Below are positions 12,325 to 21,935 of a stretch of DNA of 39,115 nucleotides, one piece after another (positions within the stretch are counted from its first letter, which is position 1; the number at the start of each line of letters is the position of its first letter). The notes beneath the pieces were generated by a model, which was not told where the DNA came from, ran no database searches, and saw only the letters and a program-made list of their open reading frames with translations. Source of the DNA: Alectoria sarmentosa (taxonomy: Eukaryota; Ascomycota; Lecanoromycetes; Lecanorales; Parmeliaceae). The stretch lies in the NCBI GenBank assembly GCA_009733775.1, contig WOGZ01000308.1:1-39115 (forward strand). Reading direction: 5' to 3'. The translations under genes were made by a program, and so were the position numbers.

Positions 12325-13620
12325 TATATTTAAAAAAAATCTTAATATAAATAACTTTAAAAATAATTTTAAAAAAATTCGTTATAAACGAAAAGATTAA
12401 ATTAATATTAATTTTTTTAAAAAACGCATATAATTATTTATAAATTTAAAATTTAAAATTTTAAGTTTTATTTAAAAAAAATTAAAAAAATAATTAATAT
12501 TATTTTATATAAAGTTTTAAATATTTTTAATTTATATAAAATATAAAATATACGTATATTTTCAAATAATTAAATAATAAATTTATATAAATAAAAGTTA
12601 AAAAAAACGTTTATATTATTTATTAAAACTATTATAAATAAATCTTTTATTTCGAAGCGAAATTTTTTGTTACAAATTGTGTTATTATATTATTTTAATA
12701 ATTATATAAATTATTTAATATAAAACTTTTTTATAATTAAAATTATTAATAAATAAATTTTTTAATATATATATATATAATAAATAAATTTTTTAATATA
12801 TATATATATAATAAATAATAATAACGAATTAACGACGTAATAAATATAATAAAGTTTTAATTTCAATTAATATAATATAATATAAAAAAAAATTATAAAT
12901 CTTTTTTAATTAAATATTAATTATATTTAAAAAAAATGTAAATTTAATTTTTTTTTTTTTTTTTTTAATTATCTTCATTATCTTTTAATTTTTTTAATTA
13001 AGATTTCAAAATTTATATTTATTAAATTAAAATTTTAACTTTATAATTTAAATTTAATCGAAGTTATTATTATATATATAAACGATTTAAACGATTAATT
13101 ATATTTCGATTTTTTTAATAAATTCGATTAAATTAAAGTTTTATTTTAATTTAAAAAAATTTAAAATTTAATATTATTAATTTAAATATTAAAAATATAA
13201 TATTTATATTAAAAATATTAAAAAAAAAATTATATTTTAAATATTAATAATATATTATTTATATTAAAAATTTTAAAATAATATTTATATTTTAAATTTT
13301 AAATTTTAATATAAACGAAATAAATATTATTAAATATTATATATTTTTAAAATAAATATAAAAAATAAAAATGTTTTTTTAAAGTTATTTAAAATTATAA
13401 AAATAAAATTTCGATAATATTAATATATATTTTAAATGAAAAATGAAAATTATTATTAAAAATTAAATATTTAAAATAAATTTAATTAAGTAAAATATAT
13501 ATATTAATTATTAAATTAAATATAAATAATTTCTAAATAATTTTCAATTTTTAAGTTTTAATTTTTATTTATAATATATATATATTAATAATAATAATAA
13601 TAATAATGTAAAATAAATAC
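11767..13620. other. Extremely AT-rich spacer with short tandem repeats
   Basis: No gene or element relic is readable. It holds a TA microsatellite at about 12,292-12,321, a perfect 31-bp tandem pair (12,750-12,780 and 12,781-12,811), and several A/T homopolymers. Even CpG is scarce here compared with neighbouring parts, so the block may be older or of different origin. Confidence 0.6.
12750..12811. repeat. 31-bp perfect tandem duplication
   Basis: Two identical adjacent units, each starting TAAATAAATTTTTTAATA and ending in a TA tract. Probably slippage in TA-rich DNA. Confidence 0.85.
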
Positions 13621-14044
13621 GTATATTAAGTCGAGTAACGGCGGTTAAAGTCGGGTAAAGAAAAAAGATTTAAGCGATTCGAACTATCGCTCGATTTTCT
13701 TTCTTTGTTAATATCTTTATAGCCGTTTATCGAATTATTTTGATTTTTACGCTTTTGAAATTACACGATTTTATTTCATAATTAACGTTATATAAACAAA
13801 TTTTTATACTTTAAAAATATCGCATTATTTATATAAAAAGCGATTACGCAAAAAAGAAAAATTTTAAAAGTTATATAAAGTAACATTTAATAGATAAATT
13901 ATAATTAATTATTCGCGAGTTTTAACGTTCTTATTTCAATAATTTATAAATATATATTAACGAATTTATAATTATTTTATTTAAAAAAAGAATTTCAAAT
14001 TGTTTAAAAAAATTAAATTTAAATACGAATGAATTTGATTTTTT

Positions 14045-14805
14045 AATAAAAAAATCTTTTAAATAATCAATTTATTAATTAATTAATTTATATTAAACAT
14101 TTCGAAGAACTTTATAAGCGTTTAAAACTTAACTAAATGCGTAATTTTTCGAAATTTTCATTTTCGAAATAAATTAACGCTTTTATATTATACGCGTAAT
14201 TGTTTATTAACATATATATAAAAATCACGTTAAATTTCAAAAATCTCTTTTATTAAAAAATTAAATTTATTTATATTCAAATTTCTTTTCGTTTTTAAAT
14301 AATTTAAAGTCTTTTTTTAAATAAAATTATTATAAACGCGTTAATATATATATAATTTTAACATTTTTTTCGAAAATATATATTTAATTTATAATATAAA
14401 AATATCTTATTTCAATTTTAAATCGTACGATATAAGATTTATATACGATTTATAATATAAATATCGTATTGTATTTTTATAATCGAAAAAGAGATAATAA
14501 ATTTTAATTTTAAATTAATAAATTCTCTTTTTATTATTTTCGTAATAACGCGTTAATCGTCGCTTTTTAACGATATATAAATATTTAACGATAATTAAAA
14601 ATTAAGTTTTTTTGAGTTAATAATATATAATTATATATATATTTTCGATATATTATATATAACTTTTATATTATAATATTAAATCGATAATGTGTATATT
14701 AATAATATATAAAATTAATATATATATGCGATCGTATATATATCGTTTTTGTTTTTTTATTATACGAAAGTTAATAAGAAAATAAATAAGCAAATAAGTA
14801 AATAA
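14045..14805 (+). repeat. Duplicated block Q, fully mutated copy
   Basis: This stretch aligns with 17,526-18,261 over about 730 bp. Shared landmarks include AAATGCGTAATTTTTCGAA, a TTATACGCGT run, CGTAATAACGCGTTAATCG-like sequence and ATATCGTTTTTGTTTTTT. Where the partner retains TGTG/CACA-rich sequence (18,080-18,230), this copy has TATA, so nearly all differences are G-to-A or C-to-T here. Most CpG sites survive in both. Its nature (LTR, other repeat or segmental duplicate) is not evident. Confidence 0.8.
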
Positions 14806-17411
14806 GTAAATTTAATTAAAATAATAAACGTTATTATAAAATTATTACAAGTTATATACGCGAACTTTTTATTAATTTTTATATAAAATTAACGATAAAT
14901 AATAAAGACGCGACGCGAATATACTATCGTCTTTATTAATTTTTGATACTTTTATTTCATTTTATTTTATTATTATCATTATTTTATTATTTATTATCGA
15001 TATTTTCTTTACTTTTTATAATTTAAATAATAAATCGCTGAAATTATGTTTCGTCTTTTTAACAATTTATTAAATATTAAAATTATTCGTCGATTTTAAT
15101 TCGAGCTTTTCAATTAAAAAGAGAATATTTTTATCGAAATTTATTAACGCGATTAATTATATATAACGATTTTATAAATTCGACGATTTTAAAATAAGTT
15201 TATATTTTATTAAAATAATACGATTATTATAAAAGAGATTTATTATTATCGATTATATTAAAAAAAGCAACTTAAAATATAAAGTTATAACGAACGAAAA
15301 ACATTTATTCGTTTTATGCGATCGTGTTTTATAAAGTTGAAAAAAATGATATAATAAAGTATTATTTAATTTACGAATTTATATTTATTAAATATATTAT
15401 TAAAAAAGTCGATATCGTATAATATAATTATAACATCGATTAAATCGATATTATTAAGCGAAATTAATATATTAAAAACGTTATCTTCGATTAAATAAAG
15501 CTTGATTATAAATTTTATAAAATCGTTAATGTTATTAAAAATAATGCGCATTTCGTTAATATTATAAATTTTATCGTTATTAATAACAATTATATTACGT
15601 ATTAAAACGTGATTAATGCTTAAATCGAATAATTTTAAAATAGTTCAAATTTTCGATATATGTTTAAAAATCGCTATTATTTAATTAAAAAATGAAAAAA
15701 TTTCAATTAATAATTTTTGCAAATACGTATCTTTTTTTTTGAAGTTAAATTATTTAAAAATTATTTTATATTAATATATTTATAATAAAACTTTTTTTAC
15801 GAAAATATCGTTATTATTAAATAAATTAATAAAACGATATCGCGAGTTATCGTGTAAATTGTTTCGCATTATATTAACGTAATACGAATACGCGATTATT
15901 TTATTTTTATGAATTTCACGCATAAAATTAATTAATTAAAATGATTTTTATATATTATAATAATTCGCGATAAATACGATTATTAACGATTTTATATATA
16001 TATTTTAATAAAATATAAAAACGATAATATTTTTAAAATCGCGTTCAAGATTATAAAATAATAATATAACGATTTAAAAAATTAATGTTTTCGATATATG
16101 TTAATTAATAACTTTATTACTAAATAAAAGATTATTTAAAATGCGTTTTTAAATTTCAATGTCGACGAGACTAAAGTCACTCATTTTTTTTATACGTAAC
16201 ATTCAAAATAAACCTTTCGACAACGATTCAAAAAACCTCATATAAAGAAAACGTTTCAACACCTTCGCTTCGCTTTTAAATATAAACGAATTAAATTTAT
16301 AATTGAAATTTTGATCGAGACGATAATATTCGTCGTCTTTAAAAAAAAAAAGATTATATATATCGAAAATAATTTTTAACGCGATGATAATAAATAATAA
16401 ATTATAAAATCACGCGTTTTTTTTAATTTAAATCTAGATTACATTATTAATCGAAAAGTTTTATTTTTATTTTAAAGGTCTCGACGAAAAGATTATTTTT
16501 CGACGATTTAATTTTATTAACATCGTAATATAAATCGATATTGTTAATAAAGAATAAAATAAAATAAATTGTTATAATCGCTTAAAAATTTCGTTTCGAT
16601 ATTCTTTTTCAAATTATTAAATATTCTCATTTATAAAAGCTTTTTACTCTCATTTAAGCTTTTTTAATAAATAAAATCATCGTCGTCGATAATTTCATTA
16701 TGATTTCAAATAAATTAAAAAAATTAAATAATAAAACGCATTATAATTACGAGTCTTTTCGTAAATATTAATTATCGTATCGCGATATTTAAATATAATA
16801 TTAATTATTCGATACGTTAAAAGAGAAAAATTTCGATTAATAAATTTTTATATAAAAAAACTCGAGCTTTAAATTATATAAAAATATTACGTTAAAATAT
16901 TATAAGCGTGATATCGATAATGAAATTAAAACGTCGATAAAAAAAGACTTAATATGAGAAAAGCTTTAAATATCGTATATTTTAAATATTACGATTTAAA
17001 AAACTTAATAAAACATCTCTTTTTTATTGAAATCGATCGAATTATAAAATAATAAATTATTAAATTTGAGATTATTATCGATTTATTATAATTTATAAAT
17101 ATAATAAATTTTTAAAAAAAGATATAAGTTAAATATAACATAATAAAGAAAGTTAAAAATTTTATAAAAGAAAATTTATACGATTATAATTATAAAAAGA
17201 TTAATTATCACGAAAATAAATAATTTATATAATTTTATATTTAAATTCAAATGCTTAAATGCTTAAAAAAGTAATTAAAAAATTAAACGATTGTCGATTA
17301 AATGTTTATTTAAATCGCACGCGTCTTTTTTATTTATTATTTTATTTATATAAAAATTAATAAAGATTGTTACGCAGATGACTTATAGTAACGTTTATCA
17401 TTTTAATCAAA
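14806..17411. other. AT-rich DNA between the two Q copies
   Basis: Mutated DNA, a little richer in CpG than 12-13 kb. It contains a minus-strand coding relic at 15,366-15,705 (separate entry). A few stretches, such as 16,160-16,290, are less eroded, but I recognise no protein in them. If block Q were an LTR, this would be the internal region of a 4.2 kb element, but no pol motif was found to support that. Confidence 0.5.
15366..15705 (-). pseudogene. Unassigned coding relic
   Basis: The minus strand keeps one open frame from about 15,705 to 15,366 interrupted by stops at only two positions. Readable pieces are HISKI, stop, TILKLFDLSINHV, then NNDKIYNINEMRIIF, KLYLIEDNVFNILISLNN and DIDFFNNIFNKYKFVN. 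Mixed composition with Asp, Glu, Lys and Arg argues against random AT-rich sequence. It could be part of a retroelement gag/protease or another repeated gene. I do not recognise the family. Confidence 0.4.
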
Positions 17412-17525
17412 ATCGATAAATATGTTTATAATCTTTTATAGCTATTCTCGTAACAATTATATTAATTATTTCGTAAAAGTAATACGCGTTATCGCGTGCT
17501 TTCTAAAATCGACTCTTTTAAACTT
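17412..17525 (+). repeat. Repeat block P, mutated copy
   Basis: Matches 18,262-18,357. Shared pieces are AGCTATTCTCGTAACAATT, ATTTCGTAAAAG-like sequence and the GTAATACGCGT...CGCGTGCTT segment. Together with block Q it forms a P-Q-P arrangement with a period of about 845 bp. Confidence 0.8.
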
Positions 17526-18261
17526 AATTAATTAATTAATTGATTAATTAATTCATATTGAACATCTCGAAAAGTTTTATAAACGATTAAAATTCAATTA
17601 AATGCGTAATTTTTCGAAGCTTTCATCTTCGAAATAAATTAACGCTTTCACATTATACGCGTGATTGTTTATTAATATATATATAAAAATTACATTAAAT
17701 TTCAAAGATCTTTTTCATTAAAAAATCAAATTTATTAATATTTAAATTTTTTTTCGACTTTAAATGATTTGAAAATTTTTTTTCAAATAAAATTGTTATA
17801 AGCGCGTTAATATATATGTAATTTTAACATTTTTTTTAAAAATGTATTTTTGATTTATAATATGAAAATATTTTATTTTAATTTTAAATCGTATAATATA
17901 AAATTTATATACGTTTCGCAATATAAATATTATATCGTATTCTCGCGGGCGAAAAAAAGACAATAGATTTTAATCTCAAATTGACAAATTCTCTCTTTAC
18001 CACTTTCGTGATAACGCGTTGATCGTTATTTTTCAACGACGTATACGTATTTGACGATGATCAGGAATTGAGTTTCTTTGAGTCGATAATGTATGATTGT
18101 ATGTGTGTCCTTCGTACACTGTGTGTGATTTCTGTGCCGTAATAATGTTGAATCGATGATGTGTGTGTCAATGATGTGTGAAATCAATGTGTGCATGCGA
18201 CCGTATGTGTATCGTTTTTGTTTTTTCATTATGCGAGAGTCGATAAGAGGATAAATAGGTA
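17526..18261 (+). repeat. Duplicated block Q, copy straddling the island edge
   Basis: Second copy of the block at 14,045-14,805. Its left half (to about 17,940) is nearly as AT-rich as the distal copy. Its right half is progressively less mutated and keeps TG/CA dinucleotides. An apparent minus-strand open frame at 18,026-18,505 spans the end of this block, has no family likeness and is probably fortuitous. Confidence 0.8.
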
Positions 18262-18357
18262 AATATGCTTGTAGTCTTTCACAGCTATTCTCGTAACAAT
18301 TGTGTTGATCGTTTCGTAAAAGAGTAATACGCGTCACCGCGTGCTTCTTGGAATCGA
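18262..18357 (+). repeat. Repeat block P, gene-proximal copy
   Basis: Less mutated partner of 17,412-17,525, ending 360 bp before the RAD17-type start codon. It carries the palindrome ACGCGT at 18,329-18,334. All four positions I compared most closely differ by transitions in the direction expected if the distal copy was mutated. Confidence 0.8.
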
Positions 18358-18717
18358 CAACATTCCCTCGTAGATGATATGAGATCTCTCGGCTCTGCTG
18401 AGTACAGTAGACTGCAGCAGATTCGTAGCCAGCACCACGTACAGGTGGATCTCGTCGCTGGCCTTTTGAACCTGACGTGATTCTTGCGCATGTGTTGATA
18501 AACAACCACGCGTATAGTGTGGAAACGCGAATCCATTTCGGGGGCGGGAACCCCGGAGAATTATGCTCCTGGCTGGGCCTTTTAGACGCTTGTGAAGCGC
18601 CTCGGGGTGTCCAGTACTCTCGTATAACTTAATCAATCAATCAATCAGACAGCTTTTCGTTGCGAGCTTGAATTTCCAAACCGTGCATCATGAGCAACGT
18701 TTCACTGACACCTACTC
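18358..18717 (+). promoter_or_regulatory. RAD17-type gene upstream region with ACGCGT boxes
   Basis: Unique, balanced-composition DNA directly upstream of the start codon. ACGCGT, the core of the MluI cell-cycle box bound by MBF/Mbp1-type factors in yeasts, occurs at 18,508-18,513 and also just upstream at 18,329-18,334 inside repeat block P. A short AATC tandem run lies at about 18,632-18,647. Function as cell-cycle elements is inference from motif and gene identity. Similar ACGCGT words also occur in mutated repeats nearby (for example 18,014-18,019), where CpG sparing favours them, so chance is a real alternative. Confidence 0.35.
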
Positions 18718-21375
18718 ATGGCCCCGCCTGCCAAGCGACAGAAGAGACTTATCGTGTTGAGCTCAGACGATGAAAAACCAGACGCCAAAACAGCTCCCAA
18801 GCTTGTCCTTCCAAGATCTCAGGCGGAACTTTCAAAGAGCAGTACTGGCAGATCTGGCATCGTCTCACAACCAATTCCAGATACCCTCCCCAATGATCAC
18901 GCTGCCAAGCTGAAATTCACGAGCAAGGCGCAGACTTCGAGGCCTATATCATCCTTCTTTAGCGCTGGAACCCAGGCACAGCAGCCGAATGGTCATAAGA
19001 ATCCTGAGGCAGTGGCGCCAGATGTAGAAGACCAAGAAGATCTGATAGTAGACGACTTCGCGGTCGAGAACGTGAATGAAATTGGGGGAACAACCATAAG
19101 CACTGCTCTCGACCATAGGAAGAAGCATCTAGAGCTAGCATATGATAATGCCGCTGCGCCGGATAGGTCAAGCCTACAGGGCGGCAAACAAAGGTTCAAA
19201 ATCCCAGAGCATGCTCCGAACATGGGTATTAGCCCTGGAATACCTGTCTCAGTGAAAGCAAAATCGAGTAACATTGATTTGAGGCCTTGGGCAGAGAAAT
19301 ATGGTCCTAACAATCTTGAAGAGCTGATGGTCCATAAGAAAAAAGTATCGGACGTACGCAATTGGCTGGAAAATGTACTATGGGGTCAGGATCGCAAGGT
19401 ATGTTCTTCTAGACCCTTTGTTGTCGTACCGTCGCTAATTGTGAGCAAGAGACTTTTGCTTCTTAAGGGACCTTCAGGTGCTGGGAAGACCGCTACGATA
19501 TCTATGCTCGCCAAAGCTATGGGCGTCGACGTATTAGAGTGGAAGAATCCTGTAGGCTCCGAGTTTCCCTCCGAAGCATACCTCTCAATGTCTGCTCACT
19601 TCGAAGATTTCCTTGGTCGGAGTGGGAAATATAACCAACTGGCGCTTGCAGGCATCCATAGGAATTTATCGGCAACGCCATCATCGAGCATCGATGTGCT
19701 CAGTGAAAATACGAGGAAAAGGATCATACTGATGGAAGAATTCCCGAATACGTTTATAAATACCTCCAGCGCGTTACGCTCATTTCGGTCCAGCGTCCTC
19801 CAATATTTAGTATACACTACACCCTCTACGGGCGCGGTTCTATCCAAAAAACAAGGCGATAATCCAAACGTCACGCCAGTAGTCATGGTCATCACTGAGA
19901 CCCGACTGACGACATCTACCGCTGCCAGCGACAGTTTCACTGCTCATCGACTCCTTGGACCCGAATTGTTGAGTCATGCAGGCGTAAGCACCCTTGAGTT
20001 CAACCCCATCGCTTCCACTTATCTCACCAAGGCTCTTGACTTTGTCGTACAAAAAGAAGCAAGGCAATCCGGAAGGCGCAGGGTACCTGGGCCAGCTGTG
20101 TTAAAGAAGCTTGGCGAAGTTGGCGATATTCGTAGCGCCATTGGATCTTTAGAGTTCCTCTGTTTACGACGAGAGGTTGGAAATGATTGGGGTGGCAGGG
20201 TAGCATTAAGAGCCAAGAAAGGGGCTAATGCTTCATCTGCACTAACGAAGATGGAGAGGGAGTCACTCGAAATGGTTAGCCAGAGGGAGTCTACTCTGGG
20301 CCTCTTCCATGCTGTGGGCAAAGTCGTCTACAACAAGCGTGATGACTTCGCGGGTGGCGATGCTGCTCGCGAGCCTCCTCCCCAGCCACCATCTCACCTG
20401 TCGGGGCACGTCAGACTGAGAGTACCGCAAGTTTCTGTAGACCAGCTCATCGGCGAGACGGGTACCGATATAGCAACCTTTATTGCCGCCCTGCACGAAA
20501 ATTTCGTGTTGTCCTGCGAAGGCAATTCTTTCACTGACAGTTTTGACGGCTGTATAGACGCGCTGTCTGACAGCGACATACTGAACTCACCACGAGGCGG
20601 TAGATTTGGATCATCTGGAGACCACGGGAACCACACCTTTCAGGGAGCTGCCTCTGATACATTGCGACAGGACGAGATGTGCTTTCAAGTTGCAGTGCGA
20701 GGTCTATTGTTCGCTTTACCGGATCCTGTAAAGCGGCGAACGCACCCAATATCTGAGAAAAATGGAGGCAGAAGCGATACCTATAGGATGTTGTATCCTA
20801 CTTCTATGAGGCTATCTGGGCAGGTGGAGGAGATCGATGGCCTAGTAGGTCAATGGACTGATAGGCTCCGAGCCAGCGCTGTACCCTTAGGAATACCAGC
20901 GTGTAGCTATGGCCGGCACTTCACTCATTTGCCGTCGAGACCGGAAATGCATCCCTCAAATTTAAACGCCGATCACCTGTCCCAACCGGACCAAGATGGC
21001 CCCGCGCCTTTTCGGACGGGCTTGGGGTGCACTAAAGGTGAATTGATTGTTGAGAGGCTTCCATATATTACGAAGATCGAGCAACGTAATGCAGCATCTA
21101 CACACCTCAAAGAGCTGGAGAGAATCACTCAGTTTCAAGGTACCACTCCGCCGGGTAACGAAGCCTCGGAGGATGAGGACGTTAGAGAGGCAGCTCCTTT
21201 TAGCGATTGGACGACCGATGTTCCAGCTGAGGGCAATGTGACTGGTCCTGTGCCGAGCGCAAGTCTGCAACAGGGCCTTAGGCAAGCAGGTAAAGCAGCC
21301 AGCACACTCGCGCTCCCATTTGAGGAAGAAGTAGGACAATTATATCTCAGCGATGATGATATTGAAGATGATTAG
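18718..21375 (+). CDS. RAD17: Checkpoint clamp loader RAD17/Rad24 family
   Basis: Predicted large subunit of the RFC-like complex that loads the 9-1-1 clamp at damaged or stalled DNA to start ATR/Mec1 signalling in the nucleus. An RFC-like LRPWAEKYGP box lies near residue 187, Walker A GPSGAGKT at about 234-241, a Walker B-type ILMEEFPN at about 320-327, and AAA+ lid residues follow (GDIRSAIGSLEF). Near residue 760, IVERLPYITKIEQR matches the conserved C-terminal iVER-type segment of the family, and the protein ends in an acidic tail (LSDDDIEDD). A 51-nt intron (19,399-19,449, GTATGT...GCTAATT...AAG) is in frame, giving 868 aa when spliced. Without splicing the frame stays open at 885 aa, but 17 residues would interrupt the strand leading into Walker A. 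The start is firm because TGA lies in frame 12 nt upstream. RPISSFF near residue 78 loosely resembles a PCNA-binding motif but lacks the Gln. Convergent with AMP deaminase. Confidence 0.93.
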   Translation: MAPPAKRQKRLIVLSSDDEKPDAKTAPKLVLPRSQAELSKSSTGRSGIVSQPIPDTLPNDHAAKLKFTSKAQTSRPISSFFSAGTQAQQPNGHKNPEAVAPDVEDQEDLIVDDFAVENVNEIGGTTISTALDHRKKHLELAYDNAAAPDRSSLQGGKQRFKIPEHAPNMGISPGIPVSVKAKSSNIDLRPWAEKYGPNNLEELMVHKKKVSDVRNWLENVLWGQDRKVCSSRPFVVVPSLIVSKRLLLLKGPSGAGKTATISMLAKAMGVDVLEWKNPVGSEFPSEAYLSMSAHFEDFLGRSGKYNQLALAGIHRNLSATPSSSIDVLSENTRKRIILMEEFPNTFINTSSALRSFRSSVLQYLVYTTPSTGAVLSKKQGDNPNVTPVVMVITETRLTTSTAASDSFTAHRLLGPELLSHAGVSTLEFNPIASTYLTKALDFVVQKEARQSGRRRVPGPAVLKKLGEVGDIRSAIGSLEFLCLRREVGNDWGGRVALRAKKGANASSALTKMERESLEMVSQRESTLGLFHAVGKVVYNKRDDFAGGDAAREPPPQPPSHLSGHVRLRVPQVSVDQLIGETGTDIATFIAALHENFVLSCEGNSFTDSFDGCIDALSDSDILNSPRGGRFGSSGDHGNHTFQGAASDTLRQDEMCFQVAVRGLLFALPDPVKRRTHPISEKNGGRSDTYRMLYPTSMRLSGQVEEIDGLVGQWTDRLRASAVPLGIPACSYGRHFTHLPSRPEMHPSNLNADHLSQPDQDGPAPFRTGLGCTKGELIVERLPYITKIEQRNAASTHLKELERITQFQGTTPPGNEASEDEDVREAAPFSDWTTDVPAEGNVTGPVPSASLQQGLRQAGKAASTLALPFEEEVGQLYLSDDDIEDD

Positions 21376-21935
21376 ATCTGCTAGGTATGGTCAGAAAACG
21401 CCTTTGAAAAGTTGCGTAGCCTATGCCGATCGCATTTTCATGCGGATTGCTCAGGAGGTTTTTAGATATATCGTGTACAGGCTTGAATTGCTTGATTTGT
21501 GATACCCTTAGGAGTTCAGGGCTTTCATCGAACAGCCAATGTCACTTCTTGTGATTTCTTTATAGCCCTTGCCTTCCGTGAAACGGAGATAGCAGCATTG
21601 TGTAGCATTGTTAATCAGGTCTAGAGCATACCAAGCGGTCACACCAGTCGCGTTCAGCTACTACACCCCTTCGTCATTCCAATTTGTGCATGAAACGGCA
21701 ATGGTGCATTTCTGTTCAAGAGAGGGAGCGGTCAACGTCACGACAACGACAGAAGCGCTGGCTGCTTGGCCTCAAGCCAATTGGAGGACTTATCAATACT
21801 TCTACAACAGATCATAGTGGGCGTTCTGTGAGCCACCACTGAACTCAACGCCCTTCTCAAGTCCTTTGCGTCGGAACCCTATTTGGCTGAACGCCTTCTC
21901 ATTATACCCGTTCGACACCATTTCTATGCACATGT
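21376..21935. other. Convergent intergenic region (shared 3' ends)
   Basis: 560 bp between the stops of the RAD17-type gene (+) and AMP deaminase (-). It should hold the 3' UTRs of both. No conserved open frame, RNA gene or repeat was seen. Short plus-strand frames here (21,608-21,817, and 21,883-22,233 which overlaps the deaminase) look fortuitous. Confidence 0.6.

Noticed and set aside
1..17940. Mitochondrial DNA or a low-GC contaminant
   Set aside because: The AT blocks contain Gypsy, Copia and Gag relics with C-to-T type damage and grade into nuclear genes through a half-mutated duplicate, which fits RIP-affected nuclear DNA.
14045..18261. LTR retrotransposon with block Q as LTRs
   Set aside because: The two Q copies are direct repeats 3.5 kb apart, but the distal end at 14,805 and the P blocks do not fit LTR ends, no target-site duplication was found, and no pol motif was read between them. 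Left as an unexplained duplication.
18026..18505. 159-residue minus-strand open frame upstream of the RAD17-type gene
   Set aside because: It runs through repeat blocks Q and P into the promoter, has no recognisable domain, and its homologous region at 14.5 kb is full of stops. Probably fortuitous.
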